61,253 bases of DNA from Candidatus Bipolaricaulota bacterium (GCA_021735245.1 JAIPHJ010000010.1:1-61253); one strand, 5' to 3'; positions 33,547-42,111 are shown, numbered from the stretch's first letter. Translations and numbers: made by a program. Notes: a model not told the origin generated them from the letters alone.

Positions 33547-34773
33547 ATGAAGCTGGGAGGTTTGGGGAATAAGAGTTACGGACTTACTGTTTTTTGGGTT
33601 TTTTTACTGGTGGTTGTGTTAGCCTCCACTGCCTTTTCCGCTGAGGGGCAGGGGCTTGACGAACCTCTTTGGGGGCCGTATCTCACGCTGAAGGACGATT
33701 CGGCTCCAGTAGTAAACTGGAAGACCGAAAGTGCATCCACTGGAATTCTGGATTACGACCGGGCGGATTTCTATCTCGAACAAAATAAGTTGAGACAGAG
33801 TTCCGAGGAGCCGGAGGCTGGAGGACTTTTCCATCAGGTCAAGCTGGATAGGCTGACACCGGGGGTGGAGTACGTCTACAGAATCGGTAAGGACTCCGGG
33901 GGTGAGGAGGTCAATTACTTTGGAAGTCCGAAACCTGAGACCGATGGCTTTTCCTTTTTCGTATACGGGGACACCAGAACATGCCCCAGGAGACATAGGC
34001 TCGTCGCCTCGGAAATGGCCCTGGACCCTTTCGATCCTTCGTTCATTATTCATACGGGAGATCTAGTTGAAAGTCCGGTTTCTAACAACTGGCGGAATTT
34101 CTTCTGGGCGATCGAGCCGTTCAGTAAGTCAACTCCGCTGGTCCCCTCGCTGGGCAACCACGAGAGAAATGACGAAAGTTATTACGAAGCATTCGGACTA
34201 CCGTCGGGGGGCGGTGACTACGGCAAGCAGTGGTATTCGTTCTCCTACGGCCGGGCTAAGTTTATAGTCCTGGATTCGAACGCAGACCAGATGGGGCTCT
34301 CGAATTTTTTGGAAGAACGTGAGTGGCTGGCCAAGGAGCTTAAAAATAATACGAAGCCGATTACCGTAGTAATATTTCACCACCCGATCTATTCTTCGGA
34401 GTACTCAGAAGGAGTGGACGCAGGGTTGGCGGATAGCTGGGGCACGCTTTTCGAAAAACACGGAGTGGACCTGGTGTTTAACGGGCATGTCCACTCTTAC
34501 GAAAGAGCAATTAAGAACGGAGTAACTTACGTGGTTACCGGAGGCGGAGGTGCTCCCACGGGTAATTTATCGTCCCGATTTGATTTCTCCCGTAGGACAA
34601 AAGGTGATTCCCTGCATTACATAAGAGTTTCAGTAGATAAGAGCCAAATAGAACTGCAAACGGTTGAGGTCGCTCGGATCAACCGGGGTGTAGAGGCCGA
34701 GAGAGTTGGATGTAACGTTGATATGGAAGCGGATAGGACCATTATAGATGAGGCCATCATTGATGGAGATTAG
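33547..34773 (+). CDS. Secreted metallophosphoesterase, purple acid phosphatase-like
   Basis: 408 residues: a signal peptide (hydrophobic run FWVFLLVVVLASTAFSA), an N-terminal fibronectin-like domain ending in LTPGVEYVYRI, then a calcineurin-type phosphatase domain. Metal and catalytic motifs are VYGDTRTC, HTGDLVE, LGNHER, FHHPIYSS and NGHVHSYER. This is the architecture of bacterial purple-acid-phosphatase-like enzymes. ATG at 33547 follows GGGGTGAG; a GTG 16 codons earlier has no good site. It follows the GT4 gene by 50 bases and may be co-transcribed. The substrate is unknown; an extracellular phosphomonoester is likely. Confidence 0.85.
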   Translation: MKLGGLGNKSYGLTVFWVFLLVVVLASTAFSAEGQGLDEPLWGPYLTLKDDSAPVVNWKTESASTGILDYDRADFYLEQNKLRQSSEEPEAGGLFHQVKLDRLTPGVEYVYRIGKDSGGEEVNYFGSPKPETDGFSFFVYGDTRTCPRRHRLVASEMALDPFDPSFIIHTGDLVESPVSNNWRNFFWAIEPFSKSTPLVPSLGNHERNDESYYEAFGLPSGGGDYGKQWYSFSYGRAKFIVLDSNADQMGLSNFLEEREWLAKELKNNTKPITVVIFHHPIYSSEYSEGVDAGLADSWGTLFEKHGVDLVFNGHVHSYERAIKNGVTYVVTGGGGAPTGNLSSRFDFSRRTKGDSLHYIRVSVDKSQIELQTVEVARINRGVEAERVGCNVDMEADRTIIDEAIIDGD

Positions 34774-34825
34774 CTCCGGAGTTTAGATTTATCGGTCAAT
34801 TTTAAGAGAAGGCCTTTTATTTTTC

Positions 34826-35707
34826 TTATCCGCCTTTTTCGGGGACTATTATGGTTCGAGTTCGAGGGGCAACCTCGAGGTCAGTCGGTGTTGTCCCTTC
34901 TAACTCGCCATCGAACATCTTTATTAACCGAGCTTTTGACTCTATTCTAACCTTTTTTGCCCTCAGAAATTCTATTTTTGGGTGGTCTATATGGTTTCCA
35001 CGATAAGCCTGTCTCAACGCAAGCAGAAGTTCCATCCTCCCCGCTCCGGAAATAATTGCAACGTCCAGTAAACCGTCATCCAGTTTGGCCTGAGGTACCA
35101 GTTTTAGACCCCCTGCGGTAAATCGGGAATTCGTTACGAATACTGCATTTGCTTTTTGGGTGCGTGAATTACCGTCCAGTTCCAGGTGAAACTCGTAATT
35201 GCCCAGGTCAGTTAGGGAGCGCAACAATCCGATCAGATAGATCAACGGGCCCCTTACGGGTCCCTTTTTGTATCTATTAACCCTTTCTACGACGTGGGCC
35301 GGAAACCCGACCCCCATGACGTTGAAGAACTTCCCCCGTTCAACCCCGAGGTCTACCTTTTTAGTTTCCGTGTTAACGAGGTGTTGCGTAGCTCTGGAAA
35401 CGTCCGTTGGTATACCCAGGCTCCGGGCGAAGTCGTTGCCCATCCCTGCAGGAATTATTCCGACTGGAGTGTCCGGGGACCGGATTCCGTTAAGTACTTC
35501 CCGTACGGTGCCGTCACCGCCCATTGCCACTACTCTGGCCCCTGAGGCCTCCAACTTTCCGGCAAGTTCAGTTGCGTGATCCGGAAACCTTGTTCGGACT
35601 ATCTCGTACTTTACTCCTTCGGAATCAAGGCAATGTTTTACCTTTGGCAGTACCTTGAGTGAAGTTCCCCGCCCGGCTACTGGATTGACCACGATTTTCG
35701 TTTGCAT
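34826..35707 (-). CDS. Diacylglycerol kinase/YegS-family lipid kinase
   Basis: 293-residue protein with the DAGK catalytic fold. It begins KIVVNPVAGRGTS and carries the nucleotide loop VAMGGDGTVREVLNGI near residues 60-75 and IPAGMGNDFARSLGIP near 93-108. RFTAGGLKLVPQAKLDDGLLDV belongs to the C-terminal sandwich. It probably phosphorylates diacylglycerol or a related lipid at the membrane. ATG at 35707 follows GAGGTAA. It is convergent with the phosphatase gene over 52 bases. Confidence 0.9.
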   Translation of the reverse strand: MQTKIVVNPVAGRGTSLKVLPKVKHCLDSEGVKYEIVRTRFPDHATELAGKLEASGARVVAMGGDGTVREVLNGIRSPDTPVGIIPAGMGNDFARSLGIPTDVSRATQHLVNTETKKVDLGVERGKFFNVMGVGFPAHVVERVNRYKKGPVRGPLIYLIGLLRSLTDLGNYEFHLELDGNSRTQKANAVFVTNSRFTAGGLKLVPQAKLDDGLLDVAIISGAGRMELLLALRQAYRGNHIDHPKIEFLRAKKVRIESKARLIKMFDGELEGTTPTDLEVAPRTRTIIVPEKGG

Positions 35708-35723
35708 TTACCTCACCGATTAT

Positions 35724-35738
35724 GATATAAACTATATC
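35724..35738. promoter_or_regulatory. Perfect 15-bp palindrome upstream of the lipid kinase gene
   Basis: GATATA-AAC-TATATC lies 17 bases before the start codon of the minus-strand gene, where a -10 box and operator would be expected. It could bind a repressor or simply reflect AT-rich promoter DNA. Confidence 0.35.
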
Positions 35739-35847
35739 AGATTGAGGTCGGTTACTAAAATTACCGAGAGCTTCCCGGGGCTTGTTCCGGGTATTAATCG
35801 GTTAATTTTTGTCCAAGACCTGAGTTTTGGTCCGGAATTATCGGCTC

Positions 35848-35930
35848 GCTTTTCGGCAGGTTAATAATACTGTTTATGTTAACTTATTTCTCTTGCTATA
35901 CAATAGTCATCCGGTTTTGCGCCGAAAAGC
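35848..35930. repeat. 83-bp inverted repeat in the lipid kinase-HU gap
   Basis: GCTTTTCGGC (35848-35857) and its exact complement GCCGAAAAGC (35921-35930) enclose 63 AT-rich bases that contain a GTTAA/TTAAC pair. Apart from this and the HU promoter, the 401-base gap shows no gene. Confidence 0.5.
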
Positions 35931-36024
35931 CTTGAAATCCACTGTAGGATTGATATAAAGTTAAGTTAAGGTGTGGTTGGTTAGAATTTTTGGTTAGATA
36001 TTTTGTCGGTTTTCCTTTTAATAC

Positions 36025-36054
36025 TTGGATTTTGAGGTTAAGCACTGTTATAAT
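36025..36054 (+). promoter_or_regulatory. Promoter for the HU gene
   Basis: TTGGAT (36025-36030), 18-base spacer, perfect TATAAT (36049-36054), about 55 bases before the ATG. Confidence 0.55.
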
Positions 36055-36108
36055 CCACATTACGGTTTGGTAATGTTAAATTAAACCCAACAGGAGGTTA
36101 AATTTCAC

Positions 36109-36435
36109 ATGAACAAAGGCGAGTTTGTCGACAGACTGAGTGAGGCTACTGGTTTTACCAAAAAGGATTCTAAGAAAGCGCTTGATGCGGTCATTGATAT
36201 AATTACCGAGGCACTGAAGAACAACGAAGAGGTTCTCTTAACGGGGTTCGGAAAGTTTGAAACAAGGTCCAGGAAAGCAACTGAACGAATTAATCCGCAG
36301 ACGGGCGAGAAAATTAAGGTACCGAGTAAGGTAGTTCCCGCATTCAAGACGGGCAAAAACCTCAAAGAAGGTGTCAGGGAAAGTCTGAAAGCAGTAGAAA
36401 CGAGCTCAGGGGAACTGAAAATAGAGAAGGATTAA
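36109..36435 (+). CDS. hup: HU-family nucleoid DNA-binding protein
   Basis: 108-residue histone-like protein. The dimer core MNKGEFVDRLSEATGFTKKDSKKALDAVIDII is shown only in its features: it precedes LTGFGKFETRSRKATERINPQTGEKI, the beta-arm region that wraps DNA. The C-terminus extends about 15 residues beyond the usual 90 with a mixed charged tail (KAVETSSGELKIEKD). ATG at 36109 follows CAGGAGGTT. Monocistronic, with its own promoter and a strong hairpin about 100 bases downstream. Confidence 0.95.
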   Translation: MNKGEFVDRLSEATGFTKKDSKKALDAVIDIITEALKNNEEVLLTGFGKFETRSRKATERINPQTGEKIKVPSKVVPAFKTGKNLKEGVRESLKAVETSSGELKIEKD

Positions 36436-36536
36436 CGGAAAACTCCATCATCAAGTTAACTCCCGAAGATTGACTCTGTTGGGTGTTCTAATCGAACTGG
36501 TTGGATGAGCTAGAAAATAGTCTTGATTAGACTGTT

Positions 36537-36563
36537 CGCGGGGAGTCAGGAACACTCCCCGCG
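36537..36563. terminator. GC-rich hairpin between convergent HU and lysO-like genes
   Basis: CGCGGGGAGT (36537-36546) pairs perfectly with ACTCCCCGCG (36554-36563), loop of seven bases. No T-run follows on either strand. It may still end transcription from both sides or protect the HU mRNA. Confidence 0.5.
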
Positions 36564-36699
36564 GAATAGTTGGTGGGTGAGAATATTTTCAGTTAAATTG
36601 CCCAACAGGGTTTTTTAATTCTCTGAACTAAAAGCTAATTTTAAAGGAAAAGCATTAGTTTTTCTCTTGATTTGGAAAGGGATTAACCTTTTTGGATGG

Positions 36700-37620
36700 C
36701 TAAATACGAATTAGTAAGGGTACTATCAGCGGTACCAGCGAAGATAAAACTGCGCCGCTGAAAAAGGCCGGAAGTATTATCCCTTCTCCCCATATTTCCT
36801 TCAACAGGGGAAGTGTTACGTCCATAGTAGTAGCTCCTCCCGGGGCAATACTGACTATCTTGCCGATAAACCTTGCCGTGAGCGGTAGGAGAATAAAGGT
36901 TAGCATTTCCCGGAATATATTCGCGAGGAAAGCCGTTGCGCCAAGCTCCGGTCCGTGAAGTTTCGACAGCAAGATCGCGGAAAGGCTATACCAGCCGAAC
37001 CCGGCACCCACCGCAGCCGCCTCGATCGGAGTAAGCTGGAGAAAAAAACTGATAGCTAGGGGGCCAGCTATGCTTCCCGCCGCTATGCTGATCGGTAGTA
37101 GAACAATTCTCCAGCCCAGTCCCGAGACCTGGTTGAAGATGGATTTGTTCAAACCAAGAGATATGCCTACCGCTAACAGTAATAATCCCAGAACGTAGGT
37201 TATGGTTAAATCTATTGTCCCGATAAAAGTTTCCGGGATAACCGAGTATCCTAGAAATAACCCCAATATTAGAACTGCTACGATCGATAACGTTAGCTTT
37301 AAGTCTAGTTTTGGGGATACGCCGTCCATTCCTTCGGTTCCGTCGGTAAAACTGCTGAACAGGGGAGATATCAATTTTAAAATCGTAACGCTACCGACGA
37401 TACTGCCGGCAGAAATTAATAGTGATTGAAAGCCAATATTACCGATATTTTTCAGTATTTCGCTGTCGGAACCGATTTTCGTTCCCATCAGGGTTAAGAG
37501 GAATAGTAAGGCCACACGAGAAAGAGGACCGTCGACTTTCCGGAGTAAACCTGGCCACAAATCCAGGTAGCCTATAGCAATTCCCAGAAATAACGGTAAA
37601 AGAATCATCCACAGTTCCAT
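36700..37620 (-). CDS. LysO-family (DUF340) exporter
   Basis: 306-residue membrane protein with about nine or ten hydrophobic segments, belonging to the DUF340/LysO family, whose E. coli member exports lysine. Conserved features are the GIAIGYLDLWP start, the TLMGTKIGSD loop, the AAVGAGFGWYSLSAILLSKLHGPELGA core (given in outline) and ANIFREMLTFILLPL. ATG at 37620 is preferred over the in-frame TTG just before it because GAGGGG lies at the right distance. Lysine or another cationic amino acid is the likely substrate by family. Confidence 0.82.
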   Translation of the reverse strand: MELWMILLPLFLGIAIGYLDLWPGLLRKVDGPLSRVALLFLLTLMGTKIGSDSEILKNIGNIGFQSLLISAGSIVGSVTILKLISPLFSSFTDGTEGMDGVSPKLDLKLTLSIVAVLILGLFLGYSVIPETFIGTIDLTITYVLGLLLLAVGISLGLNKSIFNQVSGLGWRIVLLPISIAAGSIAGPLAISFFLQLTPIEAAAVGAGFGWYSLSAILLSKLHGPELGATAFLANIFREMLTFILLPLTARFIGKIVSIAPGGATTMDVTLPLLKEIWGEGIILPAFFSGAVLSSLVPLIVPLLIRI

Positions 37621-38193
37621 CAATTATTCCCCTCGGCATCGTTTTAGTTGTTATTGTATCGATCCTCGCAACAGCTGTGAATGTACGGGAATTGAGCTTT
37701 TATAGCAAGGGAGAGCTTGATACCTCGAATAAATCTAATCAAACTCTGATAGAGGATAGCGTGAAAATATCCTACCGGAAGATGGGTACCAGAGGGAGCG
37801 TTTACATGGAATCGTTCAGCGGCAACCTTAAACCCCCCGATCGATTGCTTTTCGTGAGGGGCAGAATTTAGAAGAACTAAGGGAATCGTTGAGGTAGAAT
37901 ACATTACTGGAACAATTGCAGAAGGCACTCTAGCTTGCCCAATCGGACACAAATCGGGTATGTTAAACTGAGGCTTGAAGACGAAGGTTAATTAATTCGG
38001 CCTGAAAAGAGCGTCAGTTGCAGGATAGGTAGAATTCCAGAGGTCCACAGGAGACACGTCTGCTGGTTAAATTTTTTGAGACGAGCGACTATTACCGCTA
38101 AAAATCTTTATAGCGTTTGAACATTTAGCCAGGATCTGATATTCTAAATATTGATATATTAAATATCAAAATGGCATAAGCGAGGGAAACCGA
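37621..38193. other. 573-bp gene-less region with a possible decayed reading frame
   Basis: On the plus strand a frame open from before 37623 to 37871 reads IIPLGIVLVVIVSILATA, then a hydrophilic part (RELSFYSKGELD, SVKISYRKMGTRGSV, LKPPDRLLF). It looks like a membrane-anchored small protein but has no ATG, GTG or TTG before the hydrophobic part and no ribosome site. The first such codon is GTG at 37677. It may be a decayed gene or chance. The rest is AT-rich and ends in the gntR promoter. Confidence 0.3.
38117..38169 (+). promoter_or_regulatory. gntR promoter with overlapping palindromic operator
   Basis: TTGAAC (38117-38122), 17 bases, TATTCT (38140-38145). Just downstream, at the expected start of transcription, TTGATAT-ATTAA-ATATCAA (38151-38169) is a perfect palindrome around its centre. 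Its place suggests autoregulation by the GntR protein; binding is inferred. Confidence 0.45.
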
Positions 38194-38841
38194 ATGCAAT
38201 TGAATAAAGAAAGTCTTGCAGATCAAATCAGTAAGGAGATCAAAAACAGAATAATAAATGTCGAAATAAAGCAGGGGGAAAAGATAGACGTTCGCAAACT
38301 TGAAGAGGAATTTGGGGTTAGCCGGGCTCCTGTGAGAGAAGCATTGCAAAGATTAGCTGACCAAGGTCTGGTAGAAGTGAAACCAAGAGTGGGTTATTTT
38401 GCAATAAATATGACTTCCCGGCAGATTAAAGATATCTCTGAAATGAGAAAGTTATTGGAGACCTTTGCACTGAGGAAATCTTATTCCAAGATACCTAATG
38501 ATGCCCTGCAGGAGTTGAAGTCGAAAACACTAGAACTGAAAAAGAACAACTTGTCTCACGAGGAATTGAGGACACTCTTTGACGAGACCGATGAAAAATT
38601 GCATAGGATGTTCATAGATAATTCCAATAATAAATTGCTCAAGGATTTCACGGAACGGATTCACAACTTAATTGGATTAACAAGGCATTTAAACGAAAGG
38701 ATTGAAGCAGCGCTGAAGGAACACGAAAGAATTCTAGATTCCTTGCTGGAAGAAGATATGTCTCAGGCGGAAACGGCACTTAGAGAGCATCTGGATAACG
38801 TGGAACAAGAGGTCCTCGCTAATTATTCTGAAGGGAGATAA
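38194..38841 (+). CDS. GntR-family transcriptional regulator, FadR/FCD subfamily
   Basis: 215 residues: an N-terminal winged helix-turn-helix (about 10-75, with VRKLEEEFGVSRAPVREALQ given in outline and VEVKPRVGYFA as the wing) and a C-terminal all-helical FCD domain. The FCD metal set appears as DETDEKLHRM, LKEHERIL and LREHLDNV, one Asp and three His. Such regulators usually sense sugar acids or related metabolites. It precedes the inositol/uronate operon, so it is the likely local regulator, comparable in role to Thermotoga UxaR (inference). ATG at 38194 follows GAGGGAA. Confidence 0.88.
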   Translation: MQLNKESLADQISKEIKNRIINVEIKQGEKIDVRKLEEEFGVSRAPVREALQRLADQGLVEVKPRVGYFAINMTSRQIKDISEMRKLLETFALRKSYSKIPNDALQELKSKTLELKKNNLSHEELRTLFDETDEKLHRMFIDNSNNKLLKDFTERIHNLIGLTRHLNERIEAALKEHERILDSLLEEDMSQAETALREHLDNVEQEVLANYSEGR

Positions 38842-38910
38842 AAGCATTGCGTGAAGGGGGTGATTAAATCAGGAGTAGAAGTAAGAAGTCGTAGGAACTA
38901 GTATAGGTGT

Positions 38911-38957
38911 GTCCGGAAGTACCTCTTTGTAAGGTCCGGACGGAACAGTATTATAAC
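38911..38957 (+). promoter_or_regulatory. Putative promoter/operator of the inositol operon
   Basis: GTCCGGA (38911-38917) and TCCGGAC (38935-38941) form an inverted repeat. A TTGTAA (38927-38932) and TATAAC (38952-38957) pair, 19 bases apart, overlaps it. The layout suits a repressor site on the promoter; spacing is long, so this is tentative. Confidence 0.3.
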
Positions 38958-38981
38958 CAAATATTATTTGTAGGGGGTTTT

Positions 38982-39980
38982 ATGATGAATAAAAAATTAA
39001 AATCCAGTTTACTTGTCGTACTTTTGATTGGTGTAGCCTTAGTAGGGAGTTTCGCAACCGTCCACAGTCAGGATGTTATAAAAGACCAATATCACATTAG
39101 AGTAGTAGTCCATGGTGGAATAGCTGACCCATTCTGGAAGGTGGTTGAAAAGGGTGTTAAGGAAGCAGCTGCAAATCACGATGATCTTAAAGTGACCTAT
39201 TCAGGACCTTCGAGCTACGACTTTACTGAATTTATATCAACGCTTGAGTCCTCAATTGCTGCCGACCCGGACGCTTTAGTCGTTACGTTGACTCAGCCGC
39301 CAGCCATGGACGACATTCTTCGACCCGCGATAAAGGATGGTTTACCGGTGATCGGGATAAATGCCCCGGACCTCAGGTCTCGTGACAAGCGTATACCGGT
39401 ATTGACCTACGTAGGTATGGATAGCCACTTTATTGGAGTTAAGGCGGCTCGGGAATCGATGAAGCGGATTGAAGGTCTCGAAAGAGGATTATACGTCAAC
39501 CATCATCCCGGTGCTCGGAATATTGAGGCCAGGGGGAATGGATGGGTAGAAACCCTCGAAGCTAATGGAGTAGAGGCAGGCACGTTAGATATTGGAGTGG
39601 AACCGGCTCAAGGAGCAGAACTTGTCGTTAACTACCTGACAAGGCACCCTGACACAGGTGTCATATTCAGCGGTAATACTCAGAGGACAGAAGCGATAAT
39701 AAAGAGGTTGGAAGACGAAGGGTATGACGTTGGAAAAGACATCAAAATCTGTCAGATGGACATTTCCCCTACTATTCTTGATTACATCCGAGACGGAAAG
39801 ATTATGTTCACCCTCGACCAGCAACAGTATATGCAGGGATATTTGGGTGTGGAACTTGCGTATCTAAACGCCAAACTCGGATTAGCCCCTCCACCTGCAC
39901 CTGTTTCTACTGGTCCGTCGGTCATTACGAAGGCAGACGTCTCGACCTTGGAAAAACTAGCAGACAAGGATTACAGATAA
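38982..39980 (+). CDS. CUT2-family sugar-binding protein, RbsB type
   Basis: 332-residue exported solute-binding protein (Peripla_BP_4). A Sec signal spans about residues 1-30 (LLVVLLIGVALVGSFATVHS). The mature protein begins YHIRVVVHGGIADPFWKVV, typical of ribose/inositol-type binders, and continues with SSIAADPDALVVTL and the hinge segments VIGINAPD and GVIFSGNTQ. Two ATGs in tandem (38982, 38985) follow a GGGGG site. The open frame starts 25 codons earlier without a ribosome site. Position at the head of an inositol catabolic operon suggests inositol or a related polyol as ligand. A true terminator follows at once. Confidence 0.87.
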   Translation: MMNKKLKSSLLVVLLIGVALVGSFATVHSQDVIKDQYHIRVVVHGGIADPFWKVVEKGVKEAAANHDDLKVTYSGPSSYDFTEFISTLESSIAADPDALVVTLTQPPAMDDILRPAIKDGLPVIGINAPDLRSRDKRIPVLTYVGMDSHFIGVKAARESMKRIEGLERGLYVNHHPGARNIEARGNGWVETLEANGVEAGTLDIGVEPAQGAELVVNYLTRHPDTGVIFSGNTQRTEAIIKRLEDEGYDVGKDIKICQMDISPTILDYIRDGKIMFTLDQQQYMQGYLGVELAYLNAKLGLAPPPAPVSTGPSVITKADVSTLEKLADKDYR

Positions 39981-39997
39981 CCTCGTTATCAAACTGA

Positions 39998-40036
39998 GTG
40001 GGGCGAGTTACTTTCACGGCTCGCCCCGCTTTTTTA
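39998..40036 (+). terminator. Strong intrinsic terminator after the binding-protein gene
   Basis: GGGGCGAG (40000-40007) pairs with CTCGCCCC (40020-40027), extendable to about 10 bp, followed by six T then AATTTT. It would favour binding-protein transcripts, with partial read-through to the permease genes. Confidence 0.8.
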
Positions 40037-40092
40037 ATTTTCATCGCTCGACGTAGGCGAGTAGTAAAAATATACGGGAGAGTGGTCATATC

Positions 40093-41082
40093 TTGGAAGA
40101 TTCAGGAGAAGACGGCCTGACAAAGAGTTTGTTCAAACGTCTTCGCCGCCGCCCCGAGTTAGGTGCTGTAGTGGCTTTTGCCGTATTGTTTTTGATTTTT
40201 TCCGGGTTGAGTCCACGGTTTGCTACCCTCAATAACCTTAGCGGTGTCCTGACCCTGACAGCCGAGCTGGGTATTATGACGATCGGGATATCGTTCTTGA
40301 TGATTGCGGGGGAATTCGACCTCTCCGTTAGCAGTGTATATGCAATGGGTGGTTTTTTATACGTGATTTTGGTGAACGCTCTGGACTTCCCCCTGGGTGC
40401 AATAATTGCCTTCGTATTGGCAATCTCGTTTGGGGCGGTTATCGGATTCATAAATGGAATGATTACCCTGAGGGCGGGGATACCCTCTTTTATCACCACC
40501 CTTGGAATGTTGATGTTTCTCCGGGGCTTGCTGGTTGGGATAACCGGGGGGAGTTCGGTGGTAATTACCGAGGACTCGATAATTAACGAGGTGTTGACTG
40601 ATTACTTTTTCCTCAAATTTCGTCCTTCTCACCTCTGGTTTCTGGGGATTATCGTGTTGTTTACGATAATTTTGACCAAAACGACATATGGAAACCACGT
40701 TTTAGCTACGGGTGGAAATAAGAAAGTAGCCCGGACGATGGGAGTGAACGTGGAGTGGGTAAAAATAAAGAACTTTATGGCTTCAGGGATGCTGGCTGCT
40801 TTTGCGGGTACGATTGCAATAAATAGGTTCAGTCTGGCAAACGCTGCTTTCGGCCAACAAATGGAACTAGAAGCGATAGCTTCGGCAGTCATCGGTGGGA
40901 CGTTAATGACCGGCGGGTACGGGACTGTGATTGGAGCCGCCTTTGGAGCCTCGATAATGGGTATGGTCCGTTCCGGTTTAGTTCTGGTTGGCGCTCCGTC
41001 CTATTGGTACCAGGCTTTTGTAGGGGCAATTTTAATAATAGCCGCCACGATTAATCTAAAGCTAAGCGGGCTGAAGAGTTAA
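40093..41082 (+). CDS. CUT2-family sugar ABC permease, RbsC type
   Basis: 329-residue membrane permease with about eight to ten hydrophobic segments. It has the family strings ELGIMTIGISFLMIAGEFDLS near residue 55 (outline), FINGMITLRAGIPSFITTLG near 118-137 and GGTLMTGGYGTVIGAAFGA near 275. Arg-rich start RLRRRPELG. The start codon is TTG at 40093 with GGGAGAG upstream. It forms one importer with the binding protein at 38982 and the ATPase at 41093. Confidence 0.87.
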   Translation: MEDSGEDGLTKSLFKRLRRRPELGAVVAFAVLFLIFSGLSPRFATLNNLSGVLTLTAELGIMTIGISFLMIAGEFDLSVSSVYAMGGFLYVILVNALDFPLGAIIAFVLAISFGAVIGFINGMITLRAGIPSFITTLGMLMFLRGLLVGITGGSSVVITEDSIINEVLTDYFFLKFRPSHLWFLGIIVLFTIILTKTTYGNHVLATGGNKKVARTMGVNVEWVKIKNFMASGMLAAFAGTIAINRFSLANAAFGQQMELEAIASAVIGGTLMTGGYGTVIGAAFGASIMGMVRSGLVLVGAPSYWYQAFVGAILIIAATINLKLSGLKS

Positions 41083-41092
41083 GGGAGGAGAT

Positions 41093-41863
41093 ATGGCAAA
41101 TAACGGATCACAACCTCTGGTCGAGATGGAGGGTATCTGTAAAGATTTTGGTCCCGTGCACGCTCTTGAGGGTGTGGACATAGAGATTTCCGAAAATGAA
41201 GTTGTGGGGCTTTTGGGGGATAACGGAGCTGGAAAGTCGACTCTCATTAACATTATTTCAGGAGTTTTTCCCCCCACTAAAGGAGAATACCTCTTCCGAG
41301 GGGAGGAAGTTGATTTTTCTACACCCCGTGAAGCCCGAGAGAGGGGTATAGAGACAGTACACCAGGAATCCTCTCTGGTGGAAACAATGAGCATTGCCCG
41401 GAACTTTTTTCTCGGAAAAGAACCCACTACCGACTTTGGTCCTTTTTCCTTTTTGGATCATGGTGAGATGAATAAAGAGTCACGAAGGGTCATTTCCGAG
41501 ATAGGTGTAAAAATGAGATCTCCGGATGAATTCGTGAATATACTTTCTGGCGGAGAACGTCAAGCAATTGCAATCGGTCGGGCGATGTATTACGGAGCAG
41601 ACTTGTTAATTCTCGATGAACCTCTTCGAGCCCTTTCCATTCGAGAGCAACGCACGGTTCTTGACCACATTCGTGAGGCCCAGAGCCAGGGCGCTACAAT
41701 AATATTTATTACCCACAATGTGCACCACGTCTATCCAGTCGCGGGCAGGTTTATAATGCTGGATAATGGAAAGAAACTGGGAGCCCTTGAAAAAGAAGAC
41801 GTGGAAGATCCGGAGGACATTGCTGAGGTAATTGCACAGGGGAAAATGGAGGCGACAAGGTAG
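41093..41863 (+). CDS. Single-domain CUT2 ABC ATPase
   Basis: 256-residue ATPase. Walker A is GDNGAGKST near residue 43, the Q-loop is VHQESSLVETM, the signature is LSGGERQAIAIGRAM and the H-loop is ITHN. Walker B and D-loop read LLILDEPLRALSIRE, where CUT2 ATPases usually have LDEPTAALS. Most CUT2 ATPases are tandem duplicates of about 500 residues; this has one domain and resembles FrcA-type proteins, so it should work as a homodimer. ATG follows GGGAGGAG. It completes the importer at 38982-41863. Confidence 0.87.
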   Translation: MANNGSQPLVEMEGICKDFGPVHALEGVDIEISENEVVGLLGDNGAGKSTLINIISGVFPPTKGEYLFRGEEVDFSTPREARERGIETVHQESSLVETMSIARNFFLGKEPTTDFGPFSFLDHGEMNKESRRVISEIGVKMRSPDEFVNILSGGERQAIAIGRAMYYGADLLILDEPLRALSIREQRTVLDHIREAQSQGATIIFITHNVHHVYPVAGRFIMLDNGKKLGALEKEDVEDPEDIAEVIAQGKMEATR

Positions 41864-41902
41864 TATAAGACCTGTAGATGGAGTTAATGTATTTGGTTTT
41901 AG

Positions 41903-42046
41903 GCAATTGGCCGCGTAGAGTCTGCCAGGTCGTCATTTATCTTGATTGCTGGAAAGATGGTATTTGCTCCGAATATTCAGCCTGATGTGCTGGTAAAGGC
42001 CATTGAACCCTTAATGAAGACTTTCATTACGGCAAAAGTTAAGTAG
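41903..42046 (+). pseudogene. Possible gene remnant (47-codon C-terminal-like fragment)
   Basis: Between the ATPase and iolG a frame open from 41903 reads ESARSSFILIAGK, MVFAPNIQPDVLVKAIEPLM and KTFITAKVK, then stops at 42044-42046. The composition looks protein-like. No start codon with a ribosome site precedes it, so it may be the tail of a lost gene. I do not recognise the family. A 30-codon peptide from the internal ATG is the alternative. Confidence 0.25.
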
Positions 42047-42111
42047 GCTCTCAGTTCTATCCTTTGAAAAAGAAATGACTTCGATTTAAGTTGTTTATTC
42101 TCGGAGGAATA

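Noticed and set aside
37644-37952. 102-codon minus-strand frame upstream of the LysO-like gene
   Set aside because: Cys/His-rich shadow composition, no ribosome site, and it overlaps the more protein-like plus-strand frame.
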